Positions 11,795-21,760 of a stretch of 64,000 nucleotides of DNA are shown here, piece by piece (the stretch's first letter is position 1; each line of letters begins with the position of its first letter). Position numbers and translations under genes: made by a program. A model generated the notes under the pieces. It ran no database searches. It had not been told where the DNA came from and saw nothing but the letters and a program-made list of their open reading frames with translations. The stretch is from positions 4,464,001-4,528,000 of the forward strand of contig JAUDYN010000001.1 of NCBI GenBank assembly GCA_030407005.1, in the 5' to 3' direction. Origin of the DNA: Desarmillaria ectypa (lineage: Eukaryota > Basidiomycota > Agaricomycetes > Agaricales > Physalacriaceae).

Positions 11795-12985
11795 TCAGGC
11801 GTTCCTATACCAAAGCATTGAGTGCTTATAACTTCCAGCGACGACCGATGCCTGCGTATTCGTTCGATTCAATGAAGACACGAGGTCAACATACGTTGAT
11901 CGTTCGTTTGAATCCTTAGACCTCAAGACGCGAACCAAAGAATCCGTGAAGACTCCATGAAACCCCGTCTTTCCCTGTTTCTCTTTTGCAGTTTCATTCT
12001 CCCTACACGCAGCCAATATTACGTGTGAAGTCATATCGGGGCACCATTCCGCCGCAAACACTGATTGATACTCAGGGAGATTCCTTGCTGTGTCGTCTGC
12101 GGCGTCTAGCATATACTTAAACAGCGTGCTAGACATCGTAGGAATATTCTTCGCTGAAAATTCTAGAGGGTCATCGGTGGCGCCTCCAGAGTGAGAGCAA
12201 TCGAGAATGAATGTGATTCGATGGCCCTTGGCACGGGAAATTTGTCTGAGAATGATATTGATCTCTCGATCGCTGATGTCTGGTACGGGGAAGCTGTTTC
12301 CCTCAGTACGGTCTATCGGGCATAGCGCTTCGATGGTGGGAGCTGATTTCCCGCAATAATCCTTGCAAGAGTATACAGAGCCATGTCCCGAGAAATAGAC
12401 TAAGATATTATCGCCGTTCTCGATCTCGGAATTGTATATCAAACCTGTGAGGGTCTGAATAATGTTGGCACGGGTGGGTATGGAAGGACTGTTGGATGTG
12501 GCGTACGCCTTGGACCCCAGGAGGCTCTGTATTCGACGCTTCGGTACGCTGAGGTCCTCAATGAGAAACTTCTTCATCAATAAGGCGTCATTAACGCAAC
12601 CCCGTAGAGGATTCGACGTGTACTCATCAATACCGATGAGGACGGCCCAAAATCGAGAGGTATCGACATAATGTGCTTGTGGTAGCTGAAAGTTGGTGAT
12701 CAATGTTCAATGTCGAGCAGACCATCCCAAATGGACACGTACATGTTCAAGATTGCAGTAGCGAGGAAGCTTTCCGGACGAGACGAGGACGCGAAGCTTA
12801 TACAGCGTGTAAAGATCTTTCACTGCTGACACAGAAATTTCGTCTCTTTGGGAAAATGCCCTGGCCTTCGTTTCGTCGAAAACGTCCACCGAGTCTATAT
12901 CTCCTGTCATCCCATAGTCGTTCGCCAGTCGCGCTTCTAGGTCTTCAAGGCGAGACAAATCTTTGATAAGATTTTCCATTTCCAA
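11795..12985 (-). CDS. Caspase-domain protein 1, catalytic Cys replaced by Ser
   Basis: C14 (caspase/metacaspase-like) protein of 377 aa in two exons, complement of 11795-12685 and 12743-12985, with a 57-nt intron (GTACGT...TTTCAG). Residues 1-81 form the helical N-terminal domain shared with its paralogues (motifs NDYGMTG, DSVDVFDETKARA). The p20-like domain starts at FWAVLIGIDEY. The catalytic His motif is present (YFSGHGS, His182), as are the family hallmarks LCPIDR and PDISDREIN. At the nucleophile position the sequence is DCSHSGG: Ser245 stands where the paralogues have Cys in D-x-C-H-S. The codon is TCT against TGT, one base away. The reading frame is otherwise intact, so this looks like a maintained but probably inactive protease, perhaps a decoy or regulator of the active copies. 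The adjacent Cys244 is also present in paralogues 2 and 4 and is unlikely to substitute. Confidence 0.88.
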
Positions 12986-13862
12986 GGCAGAAGGCTAGTC
13001 GATAACATTAACGTCAATGTACGGTACTCTCGAAACTGTGCCTACATACCGGAGCTCTATTCTCGCCAGAAAACAGTGGCTTTCGGGGACGGTGGTGACC
13101 ATACTGAAAATCAAGACAGCACTTAGAGAACGATAAAGAAAAAGTGTTACGAACACCTACAGGGGAAAAGATGGGACGTAATATAACCTGGATTCCAGAC
13201 CAAATTGCGTTCAGTAGAAGCCATAACACAGTGTTGACTATCATAGCATTACTGGAAGAACCCACGAAGGACAGCATCACGCTCCTTGTCAAAGATGTCA
13301 ACGATTTAGATTGGGGAGACGAAATTCAGCTGACTCTGTTCACCGCGTCTTGTTTCTTGCTTCTCGCTTCAAATAGGGTGTATGTTTCCTGCAGAGACGA
13401 CGTGAATGGAGAACCCGGTTTGACCTGTCAAGCGCTTTGTGTACAGACTTTGTTGATGACTTGTGGCTCTGGAAACAAGTGCGCAGATTTTATTAATGGT
13501 GGTATCAGATCTGTAAGATTTTGCCGCATGTTCAGCGCCAGCTTCTGTGCTTCTATACACCCCTTGTATCAGCGCTGTTAGTTTGAGGTGAATATAGTTG
13601 GTTACGGGGGGAACTTGAACGAAGTTGGCCACATACGGAATAAGTAACGGAATTTAAACAGCGGGAGGAACCACTTAGGAACGGGGTGCGAAACGATGAC
13701 TGAATTACAGCGTGCCTTGAAATATGATGTGGCTTTATGCGGGCAGGGTCTCGCACTTAAATGGTGTTGCTTTTTACGTGGCAATTGGTGGCTAAGTTAC
13801 TGTGATACATGGTCAGCTATGTACGCTTGTAAATACCTGGACGAAGTTTCTACCTGCATGTT
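12986..13862. other. Upstream region of caspase-domain gene 1
   Basis: Holds the upstream flank of caspase gene 1 (minus strand) and several overlapping open frames (13144-13581 plus, 13014-13301 minus) with no recognised domain. They may be relics of the accessory genes in this cluster. Confidence 0.35.
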
Positions 13863-14054
13863 TGTTGGAATTTGAGAGTTAAGCCGAGATGATGACAATT
13901 CGGCATCATGCCGAACTTGCTGATTAGGAAGTTAGTAAAATATTATAGTACTGTACATTTGCATGAATTTTCAGAGCTCAGCCAAGCGCAATACTATTGG
14001 CCTGACACCACGCATGTACTAACTGGGAACGAACTGATCCCCCGTTTCACAACA
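13863..14054 (+). mobile_element. Solo LTR, family A (Copia-like), 192 bp
   Basis: Starts TGTTGGAATTTGAGAG and ends TTTCACAACA, giving TG...CA ends and a 5-bp terminal inverted repeat. It is flanked by the perfect 5-bp target duplication ATGTT (13858-13862 and 14055-14059). It is the same family as the copies at 20412 and 51474, in the opposite orientation and with an internal deletion of about 55 bp. No internal retrotransposon region is present, so it is a solo LTR left by LTR-LTR recombination. The short LTR and TGTTG/CAACA ends suggest Ty1/Copia, but that assignment is inferred. Confidence 0.88.
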
Positions 14055-14059
14055 ATGTT

Positions 14060-15154
14060 GTCCCTGAATGTCACATCTTGAGAGACAGAACGCTAAACTA
14101 GCGCTAAAGGTAAAGGTGATTGATGACTAGCAACTTACCCGAACGAACGGTCAAGCGCAACGAACCTTCCCTAAACAGCACACGCACAACCTGGACCACA
14201 TTTGGTGTTCGTGCGTCCGGATGCAGTGTGTTTCAAACATCCAAATCAGACAACTGATGTTATAATATCTAAACCCTCCCAAATATTAGGTGCCCAAGAT
14301 GCAGATAGTCCATGTATTTAAGACGTCTTATATTCCTAGTTACGATTTAAGCACTATTTTTTATAATGGAATAGGGCTACGCAAGTTATGCTGCAGACTT
14401 TCCTGGTTCGAGATTGCACCCAAGCGCTGCCGTTCATCTCCAGACAAAGGGAAATCCAGACGCTTTGAGTTAATGTCTCTCATATTTGAGTATACGTAAT
14501 GGATGGAAATGTTCGACAAGATATTCATCAGCGCCAGTCACGAAGGAAAGCTTTTTCCCACTTATTACGTGGAGGTAGCCGACGTTGCTTGCTATTATTA
14601 CCAACAATGACTGTACGTTTGACAAAATCTAGAAGAATAAGAAATTAGCGCCGTATTAACGTTATTAGACCCTAGTCTGAATTCTGTCACAGCATTTACT
14701 TGATTGCATTGCCCTAACCCCTCGATAGGTATAGTGCTTTAAATATACCTCCCATATTCAATTCTTCCACCAGCTTCAAAATATTCCAATCTTCGACACA
14801 TTCACGGGGATGAATAAGGCGGCACCGAATCTTGACCCATTATTGGGCTTCTCAAACAGCGAAATTGGTATTTTTTTCGAATTTCTACTTGTGGTTTACT
14901 TTTGCATAGGCAAGTTTAAAAGGACTGTGTAGAAAATCTATGGCTGATGGTTATGATAGCATTCATCTGGTCTATTTGCATCAGCTTCGAGTCCGCTTTC
15001 ATGAACGTTTTTGTACTCGCTTGGTACCTAAACGCCCCCAACCATTTCTACGACGGCACAAACCAATCAACCTTGACGCGGAGTTTCACAGAGGTATGTA
15101 TTTATTTCATCTGTAATGATGGGACTGTAACGGCTCACCTCAATCACAAAGCCG
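14060..15154. other. Intergenic, nothing recognised
   Basis: About 1.1 kb between the solo LTR and caspase gene 2. Open frames (14290-14499, 14947-15195) lack any recognisable domain. The last part is presumably the promoter of caspase gene 2. Confidence 0.45.
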
Positions 15155-16433
15155 ATGGCGGAACAAGATCTCGCAGCACTCAGGACGACCATTAAACCCA
15201 TGGAAGAGAAAGAGATGACCCTCGCAAAGAAGTATGGCATTAGCGGACAGTCTGGCACGATCGATTCACATGATGTCTTTGAACAAGCAAAGATGCTACG
15301 AGATGCTGAGAGCATGGCTGTGCTAAGCAAGCTCCACACCTACCGTGGTCAAATTGCTGCCATAGAACGCCATCTTAATGAGGGAGAGAGACGGCCACCC
15401 ATAACCACTGACCGTGGTACTGTGAGTGTGTTAATAGCTCTGTACATTGCAATGAGCGCTAACAAATCTTCAGGATCGTACAAACCAATTTAATATTGAT
15501 CCCTCTCGAACTTGGGCTTTTCTCATAGGCATTGATGCCTACAATGATACACGGGATTCGTTACAGGGATGTGTATCAGATGCATTGGCCTTCAGGAAAT
15601 ATTTGACAGAGGTACTGAAGGTGCCCGCAGAGAAAATCCAGCTCCTTCTCAGTCCCAATCCGAAACGTGTACCCCATACCGATGTCATTGGAATATTTCA
15701 TTCTGCGATTACTACCACCGCTCGCCTTCTTTTTCCCTTCACAATGGACTCTGTCCCGATTCCGACCCGAGCGAACATTATCAGAACTCTTATTAATATA
15801 TCTACGAGCACTAAAATCCAACCGGGTGATCAGATCATCCTCTACTTCTCCGGACACGGCACAAGCTACCCATGTGCGACATACTTCACGGATACTATCG
15901 GAGGTCAGGGAAACATCGAGGCGCTGTGTCCGATGGACCGGGGTTCTATTATCCCGGACATTAGTGACAGAGAGATCAACATCATTCTGAAGCAGATCTG
16001 CCGCTCTAAAGGCCATCGAATCACTGTATTTTTGGATTGCTGTCATTCAGCAAGTGGGACTAGAGGTCCGAATGCTGAACGCGCCACCGTTGCGCTGGAG
16101 AAGTCATTGGGAGAAGATATGCTGGAGGCTGCAGATATGCAAAGAACCGATGCTGATGGGGTGTCTGTTCTGTCATCCGAATGGCGACCAGATATGACTG
16201 CCCATATCGTTGTGGCTGCCTGTAAGGAATATGAAGTTGCGAAAGAGGTTAAAGGCAATGATGGGAAGCCGAGGGGTATATTCACGAGCTCTCTTCTTGA
16301 CACTCTTCGATATGGGAAATTGACGCCGACATCTACTTATGTTGATCTCCATAAAGCTTTGCCAAAATTTCCCTTCCAGACACCAGTGGTTGCTGGTAAT
16401 CACAAGGACGAACGAATCTGGTATCAACAATGA
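15155..16433 (+). CDS. Caspase-domain protein 2
   Basis: C14 caspase-like protease of 408 aa in two exons, 15155-15421 and 15474-16433, with a 52-nt intron (GTGAGT...TTCAG). The N-terminal 89 residues are the helical domain shared by the cluster (KKYGISG, then DSHDVFEQAKMLRDAE). The protease domain begins TWAFLIGIDAY. Catalytic His217 lies in YFSGHGT and Cys279 in LDCCHSAS. The hallmarks LCPMDR and PDISDREIN are present, and it ends VVAGNHKDERIWYQQ. A roughly 25-residue insertion (about 155-180) before IPTRANI is absent from paralogues 1 and 3 and could be an unspliced intron, but I see no good acceptor. All catalytic residues are intact, so this copy should be active. Fungal metacaspases cleave after basic residues and act in stress and cell death; the substrate here is unknown. 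Confidence 0.9.
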
Positions 16434-16659
16434 GCATGCTCTGCTTCTATTGCGTCTTCCTGACTTATACTTAGTACCACATATCTGATCATTGTCATGC
16501 AAGACTGATGACTGTTATTCTAGAATGTGATTGGAATATAAGTACTTGAAGAAGGCTGTCTACAGGTCCGTGCTTGTAAGGAATAAATAAGACTTTATAT
16601 TTCTTAGTAGCTCTACCATTTGTCGATTCAAGGAAAGGGTAAATGATATATTTATGAGT

Positions 16660-18890
16660 TGAACCGTTGAAACATTAAAGTTCGAATCCACTAACGGGGT
16701 TGGCGCTGCTAACCTTCATATGAATTCCAGTGCATTTATGGGCCACCATAAAGACGGAACGTCGGTTCCGGACACTGCATGGAGAATGTAATGTTTAGTC
16801 TGAAATATTGAATTTTATAATTAATTATTTGTTTGATAAATTCAACCAAAATATCGAGATAAAGATTTAAAATATTTTGAAATATTTGGGAGAGTTTCAA
16901 TATTTTGCCAGTAAATATGAATATTGCAACAATATTGCAAATAATCTTTCTACATTTTAGCCAAGATATTAGAACAAATAAATGGTTACTTAACTCAATA
17001 TTTTAGGCTAAAATATTCAAATTTCCATGTAGTGGGATGGTCTAGGGTGCTTGATATTAGTCCAAGATAGACAGCGGAACTGTTTCCGTCCTCGTGACAC
17101 CCTTATTGCTGTTTGAATATTATTGATCATACATGTATCCAATAATATCTTAACACGAGGAGTTCCACCATAAGGGAACAAACTGGAAAGGGAGGGTAAC
17201 GCGTGCCATCTCCATCTTGTGAAGCTACAGCCATAGATTACGTCACAGCACAGACCATCATTCAATTGAACAGTCCCCGGTCCAGACGTCGAACGTTGAT
17301 TGTGCTGTACTCGTACGAAGCCAACGGCATACAGCCGAAGCTTCTTTTGCTTATCTAAAAACGAAGAAGGGCATGTTGTAGGCCCGCCAGACTCTCAAAC
17401 TGCGAGGCCTGCTTGAGGTTCGCTCATTCTCTGATCGTTACAGTCATTCGTGATACATGGGAGACATCCTGCAGCTGTACCGAGGCGTATATGTCACGCT
17501 CCCCAGAGCCTCTATCCATTAGAGTTTGATGAGAGTCATACAGCATGAGCATATGTAAAAGGGAGCCTGTCGGGATGTATTGCTGTGCGAGAACCTAAAC
17601 GATCTATTCTTGTTATCTGGTAGACATTCAAGGCACACGTTTAACCGGGAAATCGTAAGTCATCAAAGGACGCATGCTGAAGCAGCGATCATAACTGCGG
17701 GCGTGTTACAGCCTTTTTCCTGGAGTTGACATAAAAAGTCTGATATTACTCCGAATAGTAACACAGAATATTCTGTCTGGGAATCGGAACATAATGGGGA
17801 GATCGTCGCTGCTTTGCAGCACGCTCTTAGAAATAGAAATGAGCTGAAGAGAGAAGGAAAATCTTGTTTGAATTCGATTACGACGTTTGGATTCTGGCAG
17901 TGTAATATTAAAATGGTGGATAGCGTTTCGGTCAGCTACCGACGTTTTAAGTGCTTGAACTGCACGTAAAATAATGGCCTTAGCATCCTCTGATGAATTC
18001 TGGTACAAACCTTTTCGTCTTCTTTAATGATAACAGGGAAGTTATGCAAAATGAACTCGACGTCTGGAGGATAAAATCTTCGTGTACTAGAGGTGTGGCC
18101 TGGAGGAATTGTCATCAACGTCGGTACTGGTTAGTGACTCTTTTCGAGAGTGCAGTGTTGTTCTGTAATTTTATAGGTCCTGGCGACGGTTCCGGACTTC
18201 ATAGCGCCACTAAAACGTTCGAAAAGCGTTGGAAAGATGCTTCCTATATCTGGACGATAGGCATTCCCGTTAAGCGCCGTCACTACATTTGAAGAAGACC
18301 CTAATATGACTTCTTGGTGAAAGCGTGGAAAGCCTATTGTTATTCGCATAGACTTGGTGTTGTACCCGGTGAGTCTCATATTCTCCGTTCCCGCGAAGAA
18401 ATAATTCAAGGATGCTGAAGTCTAAACAAAGGACCGGTTCAGACGCTGGACCCACTCTGGACATTGAGAGCCTTTGTGGATGATATGGTATGTGATCTCG
18501 GCTGAAATCCTCTCTCTGCGTATTCGGAAACACTTGAAAAGCGTTGAGCAAAGTTTTTGAGAAGGGTTATAACGAAACACATGCCAATGTCGTGGCGACG
18601 ATGCCGCAATGTTGTACATCTGTTGGCCTTCATTTCGTCTCAGCTTTTATTTGCCGTCGAGATCCCGTTTCAAGTGACTGTGCGAGGCTTCCAGGTCCCA
18701 GCTGTGCGTGTTTCTTTAGAAAGAACTTGATACTAAAGAGATGAAATACACGTGTACCGAACTGTGGACCTCTCTAGGATACTAGTGGGAGCGTTGGCAT
18801 GGTCCGGTTACTCCGTGATCACGTGTACATTAGGCCATAACGGCGACTATCAATTACCAGCTATACCACATTCTCACTCTTGGACGAAAT
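16660..18890 (-). repeat. Duplicated block A with unknown gene remnants
   Basis: Segment similar to 23103-24330 over most of its length. Shared landmarks include TTGAAACATTAAAG, GTTACAGTC, CATGCTGAAGCAGCGATCAT and GTGATCACGTGTACATTA. Conserved minus-strand reading in both copies gives pieces such as LNDGLCCDVIYGCSFTRWRW and HFNITL...SFSLQ, which suggests an old intron-containing gene on the minus strand. Further minus-strand exon-like pieces (18020-18640), including FAGTENMRLTGYNTKSM, exist only in this copy. I do not recognise the family. Stops interrupt most readings, so the gene is probably decayed. It lies convergent to caspase gene 2. A MITE (16773-17034) interrupts it. Confidence 0.55.
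16773..17034. mobile_element. CACTA-type MITE, 262 bp
   Basis: Very AT-rich insertion with imperfect terminal inverted repeats of about 40 bp. The left end reads CACTGCATGGAGAATGTAAT; the right end, reverse-complemented, reads CACTACATGGAAATTTGAAT. It is flanked by the 3-bp duplication GGA (16770-16772 and 17035-17037). CACTA-superfamily elements have CACTA/G ends and 2-3 bp target duplications. The paralogous block at about 23217-23245 lacks the insert and reads straight through the site, confirming a discrete insertion. No coding capacity. Confidence 0.8.
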
Positions 18891-19733
18891 AGTTCCCATT
18901 CCAAGCCGGATTTCCTGCAGCTTGAATTTTTAAGAGGTATTTACCTGGATAGATGACGAGTTCAACACTTGCCTCGCTCTAGGAAAGCTGTCGGTGCGCA
19001 TGGCAACCTGACGCCAACTATGTTTGCTGAACTTGTTACGTAGATTTGTTTGCACTAAATGACAAACTACGATGAAAGTGAAGAATACTAGGGTAACATC
19101 ACCAAACCACAAATACTGTCAGATGACCCCAGGCTCAGTGCGTGCGGCGTGAAGTTCGTAGGGGATGGTGCGTTGTGCTATTTCTGTCAAACCCCATAGA
19201 AACGTCGTATTTGAGGCGTGATCATCGACATGGTGTACGCGTTATTTACTGAATCCGTTCTAGGCTCACTAGATCCGGAAAAATGGGCGGACTTCGACAT
19301 CCTGTTGCAGAACACCATGTCGGTCCCAGTGTCCGAAATCATGAACGCGAAGTTCCTTGCAACGGTCAAAGATGGTATTGCTGTCAATGGTGAAATTTAG
19401 ACTTGCTCAGAATTTAGAGACTGACTGCGAAATGTGAAAGTACTAGTACAACAAAGGCCCGCTTTACGAAACCCAAGATGTTACATCAGATAGTATGTAA
19501 TAGAAAGGTGGAGACCTTCAAAAATAGATGATATCCCAGTGCGATCCTTCATCCTATGTAAAGCAAGCAGCTAAGCAAAGTAGGTGTTTGATAACGAAAA
19601 TCAAACCTACGCAATAGATATTCCCGCTGGGGGCCTGCCACTGAGGATATCCATCGCTTCTATTTGCGATTTGATTAAAATGCTTCTTGATGTAATTGTC
19701 GACTGCTGGCGCATGACGAATATCCACTAGGGA
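18891..19733. other. Intergenic with one coding-like frame
   Basis: Mostly unassignable. A plus-strand frame at 19218-19400 (about 60 codons, with LGSLDPEKWADFDILLQ) has a natural amino-acid mix and may be the last exon of an unknown gene ending at the TAG before 19400. No start or domain was found. Confidence 0.3.
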
Positions 19734-20173
19734 TCAGTCAGAACTTGGTCCGGATGCTGCATGAGGCTTATAAAGAGAAACGTGACCTTTGTAGCCATTT
19801 GCATGGGAATATGTTCCACTGGCATGACCTATCTCGGTACCACCAGTAATCACCAGGGAACGAGAGACCGAGGCTCTCTTCAACGTGATGACGCCATTGA
19901 CTGTGCCAGAAAGTATGCCGTCGTACGACGTACACGTTGGTCTATTCCTGTTCAAAGTCTCATATTGGCGGATCCTGTAAAATTGTCATTCAACGGGGCG
20001 TACTTATCTGTACATCCTCCAGTAGAAGAGGCAATAATTCCCTGAGGAATGAGACGGGCTTCAGCTTGTGCCTGTGTTAAATGGATCCCGCTGAGAGCTT
20101 CCATTGGTGATTGAACACCAGCAGCTACGTTCAACGCGAGGAGAAAGAAAACAGAGAGTGAGAATACGAGCAT
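19734..20173 (-). CDS. Small secreted protein, 127 aa, possibly M15-peptidase-like
   Basis: Two exons, complement of 19734-19947 and 20004-20173, with a 56-nt intron (GTACGC...GAACAG). I chose the Met at 20173 because it opens a clear signal peptide (MLVFSLSVFFLLALNVAAG), 62 bases below a TATA box. The mature protein has GGCTDKNRPTCTSYDGILSG, then ITLKRA and ITGGTEIGHASGTYSHANGY. This matches a family of small secreted mushroom proteins I recall. The SHANGY segment resembles the Ser-x-His-x-x-Gly-x-x-x-Asp zinc motif of M15/hedgehog-type peptidases. Here the residues after Gly-Tyr-Lys are Gly-His rather than the usual hydrophobic-Asp, and the C-terminal Cys region is lost (KPHAASGPSSD). The protein may have lost its activity or its last turn. 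The secretion call is firm; the enzymatic link is inference. Confidence 0.72.
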
Positions 20174-20234
20174 ATTCAAGTTAAGGGGTTCAATGTAGAA
20201 AGTGAAGTAGTGCATTACCTTTCATTCGCAATGC

Positions 20235-20241
20235 TTTTATA
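20235..20241 (-). promoter_or_regulatory. TATA box of the small secreted protein gene
   Basis: TATAAAA on the minus strand (context GGATATAAAAGC), about 62 bases upstream of the ATG at 20173, a normal spacing for a fungal gene. Confidence 0.55.
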
Positions 20242-20411
20242 TCCTGGCAAATAATGTATCATCTTTCCGCCAAGGCAGCCTCTGATAGGTGCACCTAGAC
20301 ATGATGCAACAGGTGCATCTAATGCTTGACAGGAATCTCACTTCGAGACGTGCTTTCTATCTCCGGCGTGGAGCAGATCTGTTTGAATAGCGCATCAAAG
20401 ACGCTTCAAGC

Positions 20412-20659
20412 TGTTGTGAAAAACGGGGGATGAATAGATCAGTTCGTTCCCAGTTAGTACATGCGCGGTGTCAGGCCAATAGTATTGCGCTTGGCTGAGC
20501 TCTGCAAACGCATGCAGATGTACACTACTGTACCTACTTATATACTAAATACTAATTTACTAGAATGTTCTACAACTTTCCTAATATTTCTCTCTTAATC
20601 AGCAAGTTCGGCATGATGCCGGATTGCCATCATCTCGGCTCAACTCTCAAATCCCAACA
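20412..20659 (-). mobile_element. Solo LTR, family A (Copia-like), 248 bp
   Basis: Plus-strand ends are TGTTGTGAAAAACGG and CAAATCCCAACA. The perfect 5-bp duplication CAAGC flanks it (20407-20411, 20660-20664). A TATA-like TATATAAGTAGG on the minus strand sets its orientation. It differs from the copy at 51474-51721 at only three positions that I can count, so the family moved recently. No internal region. Confidence 0.92.
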
Positions 20660-21195
20660 CAAGCCTAGTAAGGCACGTAACATATCGCAAGAATGCTAGC
20701 TTTACGCGTTATAAATGAACGCTAATCTTGGCATCCCCTTCGAACACCGATAAAAAGCGGGAACGCCTAAGGAAATCATATTTGGTACTATTTGTCGAGG
20801 CTTTTGAAGCTGAGACTTGTAGGCCGAGGTTTCGGCAGACTATAGATAATATATATTTAAGTCCAAAATGGTATATTGTGGCGGTACAAATTATTACTAA
20901 AAATTATGTCTTGAACAAACTCTTCAGTTCTACTCTAGAGCTATTTTGTCTCCATAATGCGAGGCAAAATATTCTCTCTGTAAGGAGGTACAAGGTGCTG
21001 GCAAGATTTGTGATGATGACGCGTGACATGTCCGTGACATATGTGACAAATACGGTCAACACTAGCCAAGACAGCAGTTAATAGCAGAATAAATATCATG
21101 TATTTACGCTCTTGAAACCCAGTCAAAATTCCGTGTGTTTGGTTCTATTCCAGTATGTATATCAGACACTCGATCGAAACCCGTAGCTAGTTAAA

Positions 21196-21760
21196 AATGG
21201 GGGTTCCAATGGTTTCGCGACTGGCACCGAAATCGATGGATGGAGTTCTACCAATCATCACGCACATGCCGATTCACAAATATTGTCGACGACGACAAGG
21301 TTTCTGCCCACCCTCTGCAAAAAATCTACGCCTCGCTCACCAGACTTGAGGCGAACATTTTTACCCAACTCCGTACCTCACATGTAGGCCTAAACGCGGA
21401 CCTTTTTCGCACCAATACTATCGAATCACCCAACTGCTCTACATGCGGAGTACCCCAAACAGTCACACAATACCTCATCGCTTGTACCAAGTACAACACT
21501 CAGCGCCAATACTTGCGATGCCGAACCAGAATAGGTAACCTACAGATTAGAAACCTCTTCGCCAGCCAAAGTAGGCATCTACACACAACGCTGGCGTACG
21601 TCAAAGCCACCAAAAAATTGCCCATATTCGAAACGTTCAACTCCCAAATCATATCACCCCCGTAGTCACCTGGGGACCGCAGCGGACATCAAATTCGAGT
21701 GCCTCAGACACGCGAGGGGGGGGGGGGGGAAGTAGTTTTGCAGGGCTACTTCTCCCACCC
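21196..21760 (+). mobile_element. LINE (non-LTR retrotransposon) 3' fragment
   Basis: From about 21196 to 21665 the plus strand encodes the C-terminal end of a LINE second ORF: WFRDWHRNRWMEFY, then SLTRLEANIFTQLRTSHVGL, then a zinc-knuckle-like C-S-T-C...C motif (PNCSTCGV, LIACTKY). This is the region that follows reverse transcriptase and RNase H in many fungal LINEs. The usual His of the knuckle is Gln here. The rest of the element is missing upstream, as expected for 5'-truncated insertions. A run of 14 G at 21716-21729 lies in the 3' part. It is inactive. Confidence 0.75.

Noticed and set aside
13144..13581. 145-codon open frame upstream of caspase gene 1
   Set aside because: Open but with no domain or splice context, and an overlapping minus-strand frame is equally long. 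Probably chance or relic.
16678..16692. GTTCGAATCC, resembling a tRNA/SINE B box
   Set aside because: No A box, acceptor stem or cloverleaf nearby. It lies in the duplicated block, and the paralogue reads GTTTGAATCT, so it is not conserved as a promoter.
17706..18640. Unknown minus-strand gene as a gasdermin-like effector
   Set aside because: The idea fits the protease context, but I see no gasdermin sequence feature. It is kept only as a test, not as a call.
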